Of a stretch of 17,472 nucleotides of DNA, positions 1-8,703 are shown piece by piece. Origin of the DNA: an uncultured Frankiales bacterium (GTDB lineage: Bacteria; Actinomycetota; Actinomycetes; Mycobacteriales; SCTD01); assembly GCA_946479905.1 (NCBI GenBank), contig CAMLIA010000077.1:1-17472 (forward strand), read 5' to 3'. The notes beneath the pieces were generated by a model. That model was not told the DNA's origin and made no database searches. It saw only the letters and a program-made list of their open reading frames with translations. Position numbers and translations under genes: made by a program. Every line of letters starts with the position of its first letter. Position 1 is the first letter of the stretch.

Positions 1-1
1 C

Positions 2-1549
2 CGCGGCCCGTGGTCGAGCGCCGCGGAGATCAACCTGACCAGCTCACTGCCGCCCGCCCCCAGCCCCACCCCGACGCCTACCGCGACGGCCACCCCGACG
101 CCCACACCGACCCCCACGTCCACCGCGGGCAGCTCGGGCTCCTGGTCGCCCGTGCTCGCCCTGCCCATCGACCCCGCCGCGGCCGCGCTGCTGCCGAACG
201 GCAAGGTCCTCACGTGGTCGTCCTACTCCGGCGACAGCTACGGCGGCGCGAACGGCTACACCCAGACCGCCACCATCGACACGGGCACCGGCGCGGTCAG
301 CCAGCGCACGGTCACCGAGACCGGGCACGACATGTTCTGCCCGGGCCTGGCGCTGCTCAGTGACGGCACCGTCTTCGTGGCAGGCGGGTCCAACAGCGAC
401 AAGCAGAGCAGCTACGACCCGGTGTCGGCCACCTGGTCGACAGACACCCCGTTGCAGGTCCCGCGCGGCTACCAGTCGGCGGTCACGCTCTCCGACGGGA
501 GGGTCTTCACCCTCGGCGGCTCGTGGAGCGGCGGCATCGGCAGCAAGGTCGGCGAGATCTGGTCCCCCGGCGCCGGTGGTGGTACGTCGACCCTGCTGCC
601 CGGCATCCCGGCTGCCCCGTTCGAGACCAACGACGCCAAGGGCGAGTTCCGGTCCGACAACCACATGTGGCTGTTCCCGTGGCGCAACGCGACCGTCTTC
701 CAGGCGGGCCCGGCCAAGGCGATGCACTGGATCGACCCGAGCGGGACGGGAAGCTGGACCAGCGCCGGGCTCCGCGGGGACGACGGCGACGCGATGAACG
801 GCAACGCGGTCATGTACGACGCGGGCAAGATCCTCACCCTGGGGGGCTCGCCCAACTACGACAGCAGCACCGCGACCAGCAACGCCTACACGATCGACAT
901 CACCAGCGGGTCGCCCGTGGTGACGAAGCTTGCCGGGATGGCCAACGCCCGGGCCTTCGTCAACAGCGTCGTGCTGCCGGACGGCAAGGTCCTGGCCGTC
1001 GGCGGTCAGAACTTCGCCGAGACCTTCAGCGACGCCACCTCGGTGCTGGCGCCGGAGCTCTGGGACCCCGCCACCAAGGCGTTCACCGCGCTCGCGCCGA
1101 TGACGGTGCCGCGCAACTACCACTCCTTCGCGCTGCTGCTGCCCGACGGGCGGGTGCTCGCGGGAGGCGGTCAGCTCTGCACGAACGGCTGCACCGAGCA
1201 CCCGAACTACGAGATCTTCACGCCGCCCTACCTGCTCGACAGCGCCGGCAACCCGCGGGTGCGGCCAGCGCTCGTCACGGCTCCCACGTCAGGCACTGCG
1301 GGCGGCGCCCTGGCGGTCTCGACCGACCGGGCGGTCACGGCCTTCAGCCTCGTGCGGATGGGCTCGGCGACGCACTCGGTCGACACCGACCAGCGGCGGA
1401 TCGCGCTCACGCCGACCACCACCGGGACCAACACCTACAGCCTCGCCCTGCCTGCCGACCGCGGTGTGCTCGTCCCCGGCGCGTGGATGCTCTTCGCGCT
1501 CGACGCCAACGGCGTCCCGAGCAGAGCCGCCACGGTCATGATCAACTAG
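2..1549 (+). CDS. Galactose oxidase-like copper-radical oxidase, 5'-truncated by the window edge
   Basis: The frame is open from the left edge to TAG at 1547-1549, so the true start lies outside. Galactose oxidases oxidise a primary alcohol (C6 of galactose) to an aldehyde with O2, using one copper and a Cys-Tyr cross-linked radical. All cofactor residues are visible: Cys in DMFCPG (338-340), Tyr in RGYQS (470-472), the stacking Trp in GGSWSGG (524-526), the Tyr-His pair in NYHS (1118-1123) and His in SATHS (1373-1375). Cys-to-Tyr is 44 residues and Tyr-to-Trp 18, as in the Fusarium enzyme (228, 272, 290). Kelch-type blades fill the middle and a DUF1929-like beta domain ends the protein. The first visible residues, PWSSAAEINL, resemble the last strand of the F5/8C (CBM32) domain that precedes the catalytic domain in the fungal protein; a Pro/Thr linker follows. 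Secretion is inferred. The fungal sequence was compared from memory. The enzyme class is secure; the substrate is not. Confidence 0.9.
   Translation, partial: RGPWSSAAEINLTSSLPPAPSPTPTPTATATPTPTPTPTSTAGSSGSWSPVLALPIDPAAAALLPNGKVLTWSSYSGDSYGGANGYTQTATIDTGTGAVSQRTVTETGHDMFCPGLALLSDGTVFVAGGSNSDKQSSYDPVSATWSTDTPLQVPRGYQSAVTLSDGRVFTLGGSWSGGIGSKVGEIWSPGAGGGTSTLLPGIPAAPFETNDAKGEFRSDNHMWLFPWRNATVFQAGPAKAMHWIDPSGTGSWTSAGLRGDDGDAMNGNAVMYDAGKILTLGGSPNYDSSTATSNAYTIDITSGSPVVTKLAGMANARAFVNSVVLPDGKVLAVGGQNFAETFSDATSVLAPELWDPATKAFTALAPMTVPRNYHSFALLLPDGRVLAGGGQLCTNGCTEHPNYEIFTPPYLLDSAGNPRVRPALVTAPTSGTAGGALAVSTDRAVTAFSLVRMGSATHSVDTDQRRIALTPTTTGTNTYSLALPADRGVLVPGAWMLFALDANGVPSRAATVMIN
50..124 (+). repeat. Pro/Thr-rich linker coding repeat
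   Basis: These codons encode a low-complexity Pro-Thr stretch with runs of alternating P and T. Such linkers are typical between a carbohydrate-binding module and a catalytic domain in secreted actinobacterial enzymes. It separates the F5/8C-like remnant at the left edge from the galactose oxidase domain. The DNA is an imperfect CCSACS-type repeat and may vary in length between strains. Confidence 0.75.
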
Positions 1550-1566
1550 CGCCACCGGTCACCGAG

Positions 1567-4014
1567 ATGCGGAACCTCACCCAGCCCGAGGCTGTCGCGC
1601 GCGCCGCCGCCGTCCGCGACGTCCACTACGACATCGCGCTGGACCTGACCCAGGGCGAGACCTGGTACTGGTCCACGACCGTCGTGCGCTTCACCGCCAC
1701 CGGCGCGCCCGGGCTGTTCCTCGAGCTCGACTGCCTGACGATGGTGGAGGCAGTGCTCGACGGCGCGGTGCGGCTCGAGCTGGTCGGCAACCGGATCGCC
1801 CTCGAGGGCCTCACAGGGCCGCACGAGGTCAGGGTGGTCGCCCGCTGCCGGTACACCCGCAGCGGCGAGGGCCTGCACCGCTTCGTCGACCCCCTCGACG
1901 GGTGCGTCTACGTCTACGGCAACGCGTTCCTGGACGACGCGCAGCGGTTCTTCGCCTGCTTCGACCAGCCGGACCTGAAGGCCCCGGTGCGGCTGGCCGT
2001 CACGGCGCCCGAGGGGCACGTCGTCCGCTCCAACGCGCGGGGCACGAGCCAGGGCACGCAGCACGTCTTCGACGAGACCGCCCCGCTCTCGACGTACATG
2101 GTGACCCTGGCGGCCGGCCCGTGGCACGGCGTCACCCGCTGGCACGACGGCATCGAGATCGGGGTGTGGTGCCGGGCGTCGCTGGCGCCGCACCTCGACG
2201 CCGACGAGCTGCTTCAGGTGACCGCTGACTGCTTCGACCTGCAGCAGCGCGCGTTCGGCTCGCGCTACCCCTTCGGTGACAGCTACGACCAGGTCTTCGT
2301 GCCCGAGTTCAACGCCGGGGCGATGGAGAACCCCGGCATGGTCACCTTCAACGACGAGTCGTTCGTGTACCGCTCGCGCACGACCGAGGGGGCCCGGCGG
2401 TTGCGCGCGCAGGTGATCGCGCACGAGATGGCGCACATGTGGTTCGGCGACCTGGTCACCATGCGGTGGTGGGACGGCATCTGGCTCAACGAGTCCTTCG
2501 CCGAGTTCATGGGCCTGCACACCACGGACGAGGGCACCCGGTTCAGCGGGGCCTGGGCCGACTTCTGCCTCGGGCGCAAGGCCTGGGGCTACCGGGCCGA
2601 CCAGCTCCCGACCACCCACCCGGTGGCCTCCGAGGTGTCCGACACGCGGACGGCGCTGCTCAACTTCGACGGCATCTCCTACGCCAAGGGCGCATCGGTG
2701 CTCCGGCAGCTGGTCGCCTTCGTCGGTGAGGAGGCCTTCTTCAGCGGGCTGCGGAGCTACCTCGCCCGGCACGCCTTCGGCAGCACCGACCTGCACGACC
2801 TGCTGGCGGAGCTCGAGGCCGCCAGCGGACGCGACCTGGAGTCGTGGGCGAAGAGCTGGCTCGAGACGAGCGGCGTCGCGACGCTGCGCCCGCGGTGGGA
2901 CGGCGAGGAGCTCGTCGTGGTGCAGGACAGCGAGACGCTGCGGGACCACGTGGTGCAGGTCGGTCTGTACGACGACGACGGCCGGCAGGTGGTGCTGCGC
3001 GAGCGGATCCCTCTGGAGCTGTCGGGTGTCGAGACCCGGGTACCCGGTGCGCGGCCCGCCGACCTCGTCCTCCTCAACGACGGGGACCTGACCTTCGCCA
3101 AGCTGCGGTTCGACGAGCGCTCGTGGAGCACGGTGCTGACCGGGCTGGGGCGGGTGACCGATCCGCTTGCCCGGGCGCTCTGCTGGGGCGCGCTGTGGGA
3201 CGCCACCCGTGACGGGGAGGTGCCCGCCCGGCAGCACGTGCGCGCGGTGCTGGCGGCGATCGGCGCCGAGCGCGACCCCGCGCTCGCCGAGACCCTGCTC
3301 GGCCAGGCCCACAGCTCAGCGCTCCTCTACGCCCCCCGCGACGAGCAGGCCGACCTGGTCGCGGAGCTCGCCCGGCAGAACTGGGCCGCGGCTGCTCAGG
3401 ACGCCGGCTCCGACCTGCAGCTGGTGCGCGCGCGGGCCGCCATCCACGCGACGTCGGACGCGTCCCGGCTCGAGGGCCTGCTGCGGGGCAGCGGGGTGCC
3501 CGAGGGTCTGGTGGTGGACAGCGAGCTGCGGTGGCTCGTCGTGCGGCGCGCGGCGGCCCTCGGTGCCGTCGACGACGACGACATCGCCCGCGAGCTGGCC
3601 GCCGACCGCACCGCGACCGGTCAGCTGCACGCGCACACCGCGCAGGCCGCGCGGCCCGACGCCGCGGCCAAGCAGCACGCGTGGGACGAGCTGCTGTCGG
3701 GCAGCGTCACCAACTCCCAGGTCCGGGCGCTCGGCAGTGGGTTCTGGCAGCACGGCCAGGACGACCTGCTGCGGCCCTACGTGAGCCGGTACGTCGACGT
3801 CGTCCCCGTCCTGTGGCAGCAGCTGTCGCCGGCCATCGCCGGGTCGCTGACGGCCCGGTTGTTCCCCTGGACCCTCGTCGCGGCCGACGTGCACGAGGCC
3901 ACCGGGACGCTGCTCGAGAACGACGCGCTGCCGGCGGGCGCGCGCCGGATCGTGCTGGAGTGCCGTGACGACCTCCGCCGAGCGCTCGAGGCCCAGCAGC
4001 GGGGGCGCGGCTAG
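1567..4014 (+). CDS. pepN: Aminopeptidase N (M1 zinc metallopeptidase)
   Basis: An 815-residue cytoplasmic M1 aminopeptidase that removes N-terminal residues from peptides in protein turnover. The exopeptidase motif GAMEN is at residues 251-255. The zinc site is HEMAH at 286-290, with the third ligand E309 in NESFAE, giving the exact HExxH-18-E spacing. The N-terminal half forms the beta saddle and thermolysin-like domain; from about residue 450 on, the helical ERAP1_C-like region follows. The length is close to that usual for actinobacterial PepN. ATG at 1567 is the only usable start in the frame near the family N-terminus (MRNLTQPEA, like the NLT-x-x-EA start of relatives). The Shine-Dalgarno is weak. 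It begins 17 bases after the galactose oxidase stop, so read-through from that gene is possible, and it ends 9 bases before glmS. Identification is secure. Confidence 0.97.
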   Translation: MRNLTQPEAVARAAAVRDVHYDIALDLTQGETWYWSTTVVRFTATGAPGLFLELDCLTMVEAVLDGAVRLELVGNRIALEGLTGPHEVRVVARCRYTRSGEGLHRFVDPLDGCVYVYGNAFLDDAQRFFACFDQPDLKAPVRLAVTAPEGHVVRSNARGTSQGTQHVFDETAPLSTYMVTLAAGPWHGVTRWHDGIEIGVWCRASLAPHLDADELLQVTADCFDLQQRAFGSRYPFGDSYDQVFVPEFNAGAMENPGMVTFNDESFVYRSRTTEGARRLRAQVIAHEMAHMWFGDLVTMRWWDGIWLNESFAEFMGLHTTDEGTRFSGAWADFCLGRKAWGYRADQLPTTHPVASEVSDTRTALLNFDGISYAKGASVLRQLVAFVGEEAFFSGLRSYLARHAFGSTDLHDLLAELEAASGRDLESWAKSWLETSGVATLRPRWDGEELVVVQDSETLRDHVVQVGLYDDDGRQVVLRERIPLELSGVETRVPGARPADLVLLNDGDLTFAKLRFDERSWSTVLTGLGRVTDPLARALCWGALWDATRDGEVPARQHVRAVLAAIGAERDPALAETLLGQAHSSALLYAPRDEQADLVAELARQNWAAAAQDAGSDLQLVRARAAIHATSDASRLEGLLRGSGVPEGLVVDSELRWLVVRRAAALGAVDDDDIARELAADRTATGQLHAHTAQAARPDAAAKQHAWDELLSGSVTNSQVRALGSGFWQHGQDDLLRPYVSRYVDVVPVLWQQLSPAIAGSLTARLFPWTLVAADVHEATGTLLENDALPAGARRIVLECRDDLRRALEAQQRGRG

Positions 4015-4017
4015 CCT
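4012..4017 (+). promoter_or_regulatory. Putative -10 box of a leaderless glmS transcript
   Basis: TAGCCT fits the actinobacterial -10 pattern TANNNT and lies 6 bases before the glmS ATG at 4024, the spacing expected when transcription starts at the start codon. The first three bases are the pepN stop codon. There is no Shine-Dalgarno in the 9-base gap, which supports leaderless initiation. I see no good -35 box. Confidence 0.5.
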
Positions 4018-4023
4018 GGTCGC

Positions 4024-5847
4024 ATGTGCGGCATCGTGGGCTACGTCGGTGAGCAGCAGGCCCTCGAGGTCGTGCTGGGCGGCCTTCGGCGCCTCGAGTA
4101 CCGCGGCTACGACAGCGCAGGGGTGGCCGTCCTCGACGGCACGCTGCAGGTCGAGCGCAAGGCCGGCAAGCTCGCGAACCTCGAGAAGGAGCTGGGGGAG
4201 CGCACGCTGCGCGGCACGCTCGGGATCGGCCACACCCGGTGGGCGACGCACGGCCCGCCGACCGACCGCAACGCCCACCCCCAGGTGGACTGCGCGGGCA
4301 AGGTCGCGGTGGTGCACAACGGCACGATCGAGAACTTCGAGTCGCTCGTCCGAGGGCTGGAGCAGCGCGGTCACGAGCGCCGCTCCGACACCGACACCGA
4401 GGTCGTCGCCCACCTCGTCGAGGAGAGGTACAGCGGTGACCTCGCGGCGACCGTCCGCTCGATCTGCGCGGACCTGGAGGGGTCGTTCGTCCTCGTCGTG
4501 GCGCACCAGGACGAGCCCGACCTGATCGTGGCCGCGCGCCGCAACCTCCCGCTCGTCATCGGGCTGGGGGAGGGCGAGAACTTCGTCGGTTCCGACGTCA
4601 CCGCGTTCATCGCGCACACGCGCGAGGCCCGCGCCGTCGAGCAGGACCAGGTCGTCGAGGTCCGTCGCTCGGGTGTGGTCGTGACCGACCTCGCCGGCGC
4701 CGTCGTGGACGGGGAGAGCTACCACGTCGACTGGGACACCGCCGCCGCCGAGAAGGGCGGTCACGAGTTCTTCATGCTCAAGGAGATCGAGGAGCAGCCG
4801 GCAGCCATCCGCGACACCCTCGGCGGCCGCATGCAGGAGGACGGGCTGCTGCACCTCGACGAGCTGTCGATGAGCGACGAGGACGTCCGCGACATCGAGC
4901 AGGTGTTCATCGTCGCCTGCGGCTCGGCCTACCACTCGGGCCTGGTCGGGAAGTACGCCATCGAGCGGTGGTGCCGCCTCCCCGTGCAGGTCGAGATGGC
5001 GTCGGAGTTCCGGTACCGGGACCCGGTCCTGGGGCGCAACACCCTCGTCATCGCGGTGTCGCAGTCGGGGGAGACGGCGGACACGCTCGAGGCGGTCCGG
5101 CACGCGCGTGCCCAGCGGGCGAAGGTGCTCGCCGTCACCAACACCGTCGGCTCGACCATCAGCCGCGAGAGCGATGCCGCGCTCTACACCCGCGGCGGCC
5201 CCGAGGTCGCGGTCGCGTCGACCAAGGCGGTGATGACGCAGATCACCGCGATGTACCTCGTCGGGCTGTACCTCGCGCAGGTCCGCGGGACCCGCGACCC
5301 GGACGAGGTGCGCGCCCACCTCGGCGACCTGCGCGAGATCCCCGACCTCGTGCAGGAGGTGCTGGACCGGATGGGTCCGGTCCGCGCGCTCGCCCGGTCG
5401 ATGGCCGACGAGGAGCGGGTGCTCTTCCTCGGCCGGCACGTCGGGTACCCCATGGCGCTCGAGGGGGCGCTGAAGCTCAAGGAGCTGGCCTACATCGGCG
5501 CCGAGGGCTTCCCCGCCGGCGAGATCAAGCACGGGCCGATCGCCCTCGTCGAGGACGGCACCCCCGTCGTCGTGATCGCGCCGCGGCACGCCCTGCAGGC
5601 GAAGCTCGTGAACAACGTGCAGGAGGTCCGCGCTCGCGGTGCGCGCACGATCGTCATCGCGACCGACGGGGACGAGTCGGTGACGCCCTACGCCGACACG
5701 GTCATCCGCATCCCCGACACCAAGTCGCTGCTCACGCCACTGCTCACGATCGTGCCCCTGCAGGTGCTGTCCGCCGAGATCGCCCGAGCCCGCGGCCTCG
5801 ACGTCGACCAGCCCCGCAACCTCGCCAAGTCCGTCACCGTCGAGTAG
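4024..5847 (+). CDS. glmS: Glutamine--fructose-6-phosphate aminotransferase (isomerising)
   Basis: A 607-residue enzyme making glucosamine-6-phosphate from fructose-6-phosphate and glutamine, the first committed step to UDP-GlcNAc and peptidoglycan. It starts MCGIVGYVG, so Cys2 (Cys1 after Met removal) is the N-terminal nucleophile of the class II glutamine amidotransferase domain (about 1-220). Two SIS sugar-isomerase domains follow (about 285-420 and 455-600), including GEIKHGPIAL with His503. The family C-terminus NLAKSVTVE carries Lys602, equivalent to the fructose-6-phosphate Schiff-base lysine. Length matches the E. coli enzyme closely. I see no glmS ribozyme in the 9-base upstream gap, and none would fit. 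It is followed by acpS after 27 bases. Identification is secure. Confidence 0.98.
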   Translation: MCGIVGYVGEQQALEVVLGGLRRLEYRGYDSAGVAVLDGTLQVERKAGKLANLEKELGERTLRGTLGIGHTRWATHGPPTDRNAHPQVDCAGKVAVVHNGTIENFESLVRGLEQRGHERRSDTDTEVVAHLVEERYSGDLAATVRSICADLEGSFVLVVAHQDEPDLIVAARRNLPLVIGLGEGENFVGSDVTAFIAHTREARAVEQDQVVEVRRSGVVVTDLAGAVVDGESYHVDWDTAAAEKGGHEFFMLKEIEEQPAAIRDTLGGRMQEDGLLHLDELSMSDEDVRDIEQVFIVACGSAYHSGLVGKYAIERWCRLPVQVEMASEFRYRDPVLGRNTLVIAVSQSGETADTLEAVRHARAQRAKVLAVTNTVGSTISRESDAALYTRGGPEVAVASTKAVMTQITAMYLVGLYLAQVRGTRDPDEVRAHLGDLREIPDLVQEVLDRMGPVRALARSMADEERVLFLGRHVGYPMALEGALKLKELAYIGAEGFPAGEIKHGPIALVEDGTPVVVIAPRHALQAKLVNNVQEVRARGARTIVIATDGDESVTPYADTVIRIPDTKSLLTPLLTIVPLQVLSAEIARARGLDVDQPRNLAKSVTVE

Positions 5848-5874
5848 TCGCGGGCCGCGTGGAAGGATCGCGGC

Positions 5875-6225
5875 GTGATCGTCGGTGTCGGGGTCGACGT
5901 GGTGGACGTGGCCCGGCTGGCGGCTGCCCTGGAGCGGACCCCCTCGTTGCGCCACCGGATCTTCACCGCCGAGGAGCAGCTGGTGGTCCGCCCCGAGTCG
6001 CTCGCCGCGAGGTTCGCGGCCAAGGAGGCGGTGGCCAAGGTGCTCGGCGCGCCCGGCCTGCCGTGGACGGAGGCCGAGGTGGTGACCGAGGACAACGGCC
6101 GACCTCGGCTGGTGATCACCGGTGCCGCCCGGGAGGCGGCCGACGCCCTGGGCATCACCACCTGGCACGTGTCGCTGTCGCACGACGGCGGCATCGCCAC
6201 CGCCTTCGTCGTGGGCGAGACATGA
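5875..6225 (+). CDS. acpS: Holo-[acyl-carrier-protein] synthase
   Basis: A 116-residue phosphopantetheinyl transferase that moves 4'-phosphopantetheine from CoA to the serine of acyl carrier protein, activating fatty-acid synthesis. The family signature [14 protein letters not shown] is at the N-terminus, with Asp8 a Mg2+ ligand, and [10 protein letters not shown] carries Lys50 and Glu51 (the second metal ligand). [15 protein letters not shown] is the usual C-terminal strand. GTG at 5875 is the start because the signature begins at residue 2 and GGAAGGA (5861-5867) lies 7 bases upstream; the AAGGAT in it could also act as a weak leaderless -10. The stop overlaps the nnrD start (ATGA), implying translational coupling. 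The glmS-acpS-nnrD-alr order is common in Actinobacteria. Confidence 0.96.
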   Translation: MIVGVGVDVVDVARLAAALERTPSLRHRIFTAEEQLVVRPESLAARFAAKEAVAKVLGAPGLPWTEAEVVTEDNGRPRLVITGAAREAADALGITTWHVSLSHDGGIATAFVVGET

Positions 6226-7595
6226 TCCGCGCCCACACCGTCGCGCAGGTCCGCACCGCGGAGGAACCGCTGCTCAAGGCCGGGGTCCCGCTCATGGCGC
6301 GCGCCTCGACCGCGCTGGCGGTCGAGGTGGCCCGCCGGCTGCCCTTCGTCTACGGCGCCCGGGTCGTGCTGCTCGTCGGGTCGGGCAACAACGGTGCCGA
6401 CGCGCTCTGGGCCGGCGCCTGGCTGGCCCGCCGCGGCGCGAGCGTCGTGGCCGTGCTGGCGGCCACCCCGGTGCAGGACGCGCTCGAGGGCTTCCTGCGC
6501 GCAGGTGGCCGGGTGGGCACCGAGGACGCCGTCGCCGGGGCGGAGGCGGTGCTCGACGGGCTGGTGGGCATCGGTGGCCACGGACCGCTGCGCACGCCGG
6601 TGCCGCCGCTGGACGGCGTACCCCTCGTCGTCGCGGTGGACGTGCCGAGCGGCGTCGAGGCCGACACCGGGCAGGCGCACGAGGGTGCGGTGCGGGCGCA
6701 CCTGACCGTGACCTTCGGGACCGCCAAGCCCGGGCTGCTGGTCGCGCGGGACCACGTCGGCGAGCTCGTCGTCGTCGACATCGGCCTGGAGCTGCCGGAA
6801 GCGCCGGTCGAGGCGCTCACCGACGTCGCGTCCCTCCTGCCCGCCGCAGACCGGGTCAGCGACAAGTACTCCCGGGGCGTCGTCGGCATCGCGGCGGGGT
6901 CGAAGCAGTACTCCGGAGCCGCTCTGCTGGCGGTCGGTGCCGCCGTCCGGGCCGGTGCCGGGATGGTCCGGTACGCCGGCAGCGCGGCGGACCGGGTACG
7001 GGACCACTGGCCGGAGGCGGTCGTCAGCGACCACCTGCACGACGCCGGCCAGGTGCAGGCGTGGGTCGTCGGACCGGGGATCGGGTCCGACGCCTACGAC
7101 ACCGTCGAGGAGGTGCTGGCCCAGGACGTGCCCGTGCTGGTCGACGCCGACGGGCTGACCCTGTGCGCCGGCGCTCCCTCGCTGCTGCGCGACCGGACTG
7201 CGCCGACGCTGCTGACGCCGCACGACCGGGAGTACGAGCGGTTCGGCCGACCTGTCGGGCCCGACCGCATCGGTGCCGCGCGCTGGCTCGCCGAGGACCT
7301 CGGGGTGCACGTGCTGCTCAAGGGCGACGCGACGGTCGTGGTCGGCCCGACCGGGCCCGCCCGCGTCAACACGACGGGCTCGGCGCTGCTCGCGACGGCC
7401 GGCACGGGAGACGTCCTCGCGGGCGGGGTCGGCGCGCTGCTCGCGTGCGGGCTGGACCCCCTCGACGCGGGCAGCGTCGGGGCCTTCCTGCACGGCCGGG
7501 CCGCGGTGCTGTCGACCGGCGGCGTCACGACCAGCGCGATGCTCGTCCTGGAGGCGTGGCCTGCTGCCGTTCGCGAGGCAGTGCTGCGAGACTGA
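6222..7595 (+). CDS. nnrD: Bifunctional NAD(P)HX epimerase / ADP-dependent NAD(P)HX dehydratase
   Basis: A 457-residue metabolite-repair enzyme that restores NADH and NADPH damaged by hydration. The N-terminal YjeF_N epimerase domain (about 1-210) shows GSGNNGAD at 53-60 and VDVPSG at 139-144. The C-terminal ribokinase-like dehydratase domain (about 220-457) shows [10 protein letters not shown] and [20 protein letters not shown], with catalytic Asp397 in GTGD. The start ATG at 6222 overlaps the acpS stop (ATGA). The next gene, alr, begins 4 bases after its TGA. In the literature the fused protein is called NnrD or Nnr. One small deviation: [10 protein letters not shown] replaces the more usual TPHxGEFxRL. 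Identification is secure. Confidence 0.95.
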   Translation: MIRAHTVAQVRTAEEPLLKAGVPLMARASTALAVEVARRLPFVYGARVVLLVGSGNNGADALWAGAWLARRGASVVAVLAATPVQDALEGFLRAGGRVGTEDAVAGAEAVLDGLVGIGGHGPLRTPVPPLDGVPLVVAVDVPSGVEADTGQAHEGAVRAHLTVTFGTAKPGLLVARDHVGELVVVDIGLELPEAPVEALTDVASLLPAADRVSDKYSRGVVGIAAGSKQYSGAALLAVGAAVRAGAGMVRYAGSAADRVRDHWPEAVVSDHLHDAGQVQAWVVGPGIGSDAYDTVEEVLAQDVPVLVDADGLTLCAGAPSLLRDRTAPTLLTPHDREYERFGRPVGPDRIGAARWLAEDLGVHVLLKGDATVVVGPTGPARVNTTGSALLATAGTGDVLAGGVGALLACGLDPLDAGSVGAFLHGRAAVLSTGGVTTSAMLVLEAWPAAVREAVLRD

Positions 7596-7599
7596 GGGC

Positions 7600-8703
7600 G
7601 TGCGATCGGCTGCCGTCGTGGACCTCGGCGCGATCCGCGACAACGTCGCGGTCGTGTGCGGCAGCGTGGGCGCCGCCGAGGTGATGGCCGTCGTCAAGGC
7701 CGACGGCTACGGCCACGGCCTGGTCCCCGCTGCGCGGGCCGCGCTGACGGGAGGTGCGAGCTGGCTGGGCGTCGCGTTCCTCGAGGAGGCCCTCGCCCTG
7801 CGCGCCGCGGGAGTCGCCCAGCCGCTGCTCGCCTGGCTGTTCTCGCCCTCGGAGGACCTCGCCCCCGCCGTGACCGCCGACGTCGACCTCGGCGTCTACA
7901 GCACCGCCGAGCTGGCCCGGGTGGTCGCGGCGGCGGAGCTGACCGGCCGCACCGCCCGGGTGCACCTCAAGGTCGACACCGGACTGTCCCGCGGCGGCTG
8001 CCCGCTGGCCGAGTGGCCCGAGCTCGTGGAGCAGGCAGGCCGGGCCCAGGCGGGAGGGGCCGTGCACGTCGTGGGCGTCTACAGCCACCTGGCCTCCAGC
8101 GAGGAGGGCCCACGGCACTCGGTCAACACGCAGCAGAAGGCCGCGTTCTCGCAGGCGCTGGCGCTCGCGACGGCGCTGCAGCCCGATGTGCGGCACCTCG
8201 CCAACTCCGCGGCGCTGCTCACCGACCGCGACACCCACTACGACCTGGTCCGCGCCGGGGCGGCGATCTACGGGCTGGTGCCGGCTCCGGCCTTCGGCGA
8301 CTTCGGGCTCCGCCCGGCCATGACGCTGCGGACCGAGGTGGCGCTCACCAAGCGGGTGCCCGTCGGCAGCGGGGTCGGCTACCGGCACCGCTACACGACG
8401 TCCGCCGAGACCACGCTCGCGCTGATCCCGATGGGGTACGGCGACGGTGTGCCGCGCAACGCCACCAACGCCGTCCCCGTGCGGATCAACGGGAAGCGGT
8501 ACACCGTGGCGGGGACCGTCGCCATGGACCAGCTCGTCCTCGACGTCGGTGACGACGACGTGAAGCCCGGTGACGAGGTGGTGCTGTTCGGTGCCGGCGG
8601 ACCCACCGCCCAGGAGTGGGCGGACGCCACCGGCACCATCGACTACGAGATCGTGACCCGCATCGGCGGCCGGGTCGCCCGGCAGTACGTCGAGGCCACA
8701 TGA
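7600..8703 (+). CDS. alr: Alanine racemase (PLP-dependent)
   Basis: A 367-residue fold-type III PLP enzyme that interconverts L- and D-alanine for peptidoglycan. The PLP lysine is Lys33 in VMAVVKADGYGHG, and the opposing catalytic tyrosine is Tyr261 in GVGYRHRYTT. The substrate and metal-region motifs GYGDGVPR and VAMDQ are present in the C-terminal beta domain. GTG at 7600 fits the family N-terminus (AAVVDLGAIRDNV) and has GAGGG just upstream, though very close. The protein starts slightly shorter at the N-terminus than many Alr (about 370-390 residues) but is complete. It follows nnrD by 4 bases, and its TGA overlaps the ATG of the hydrolase. The product is expected in the cytoplasm as a homodimer. 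Confidence 0.97.
   Translation: MRSAAVVDLGAIRDNVAVVCGSVGAAEVMAVVKADGYGHGLVPAARAALTGGASWLGVAFLEEALALRAAGVAQPLLAWLFSPSEDLAPAVTADVDLGVYSTAELARVVAAAELTGRTARVHLKVDTGLSRGGCPLAEWPELVEQAGRAQAGGAVHVVGVYSHLASSEEGPRHSVNTQQKAAFSQALALATALQPDVRHLANSAALLTDRDTHYDLVRAGAAIYGLVPAPAFGDFGLRPAMTLRTEVALTKRVPVGSGVGYRHRYTTSAETTLALIPMGYGDGVPRNATNAVPVRINGKRYTVAGTVAMDQLVLDVGDDDVKPGDEVVLFGAGGPTAQEWADATGTIDYEIVTRIGGRVARQYVEAT

Noticed and set aside
523..1566. Upstream in-frame extension of pepN for about 350 codons
   Set aside because: This stretch is out of frame with the galactose oxidase it overlaps, is Arg-rich and lacks motifs; the M1 N-terminus starts at 1567.
3316..6183. A 955-codon open frame on the minus strand across pepN, glmS and acpS
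   Set aside because: It is the antisense shadow of high-GC codons: the translation is rich in R, G, H, V and D with no motifs, while the plus strand carries three clear enzymes.
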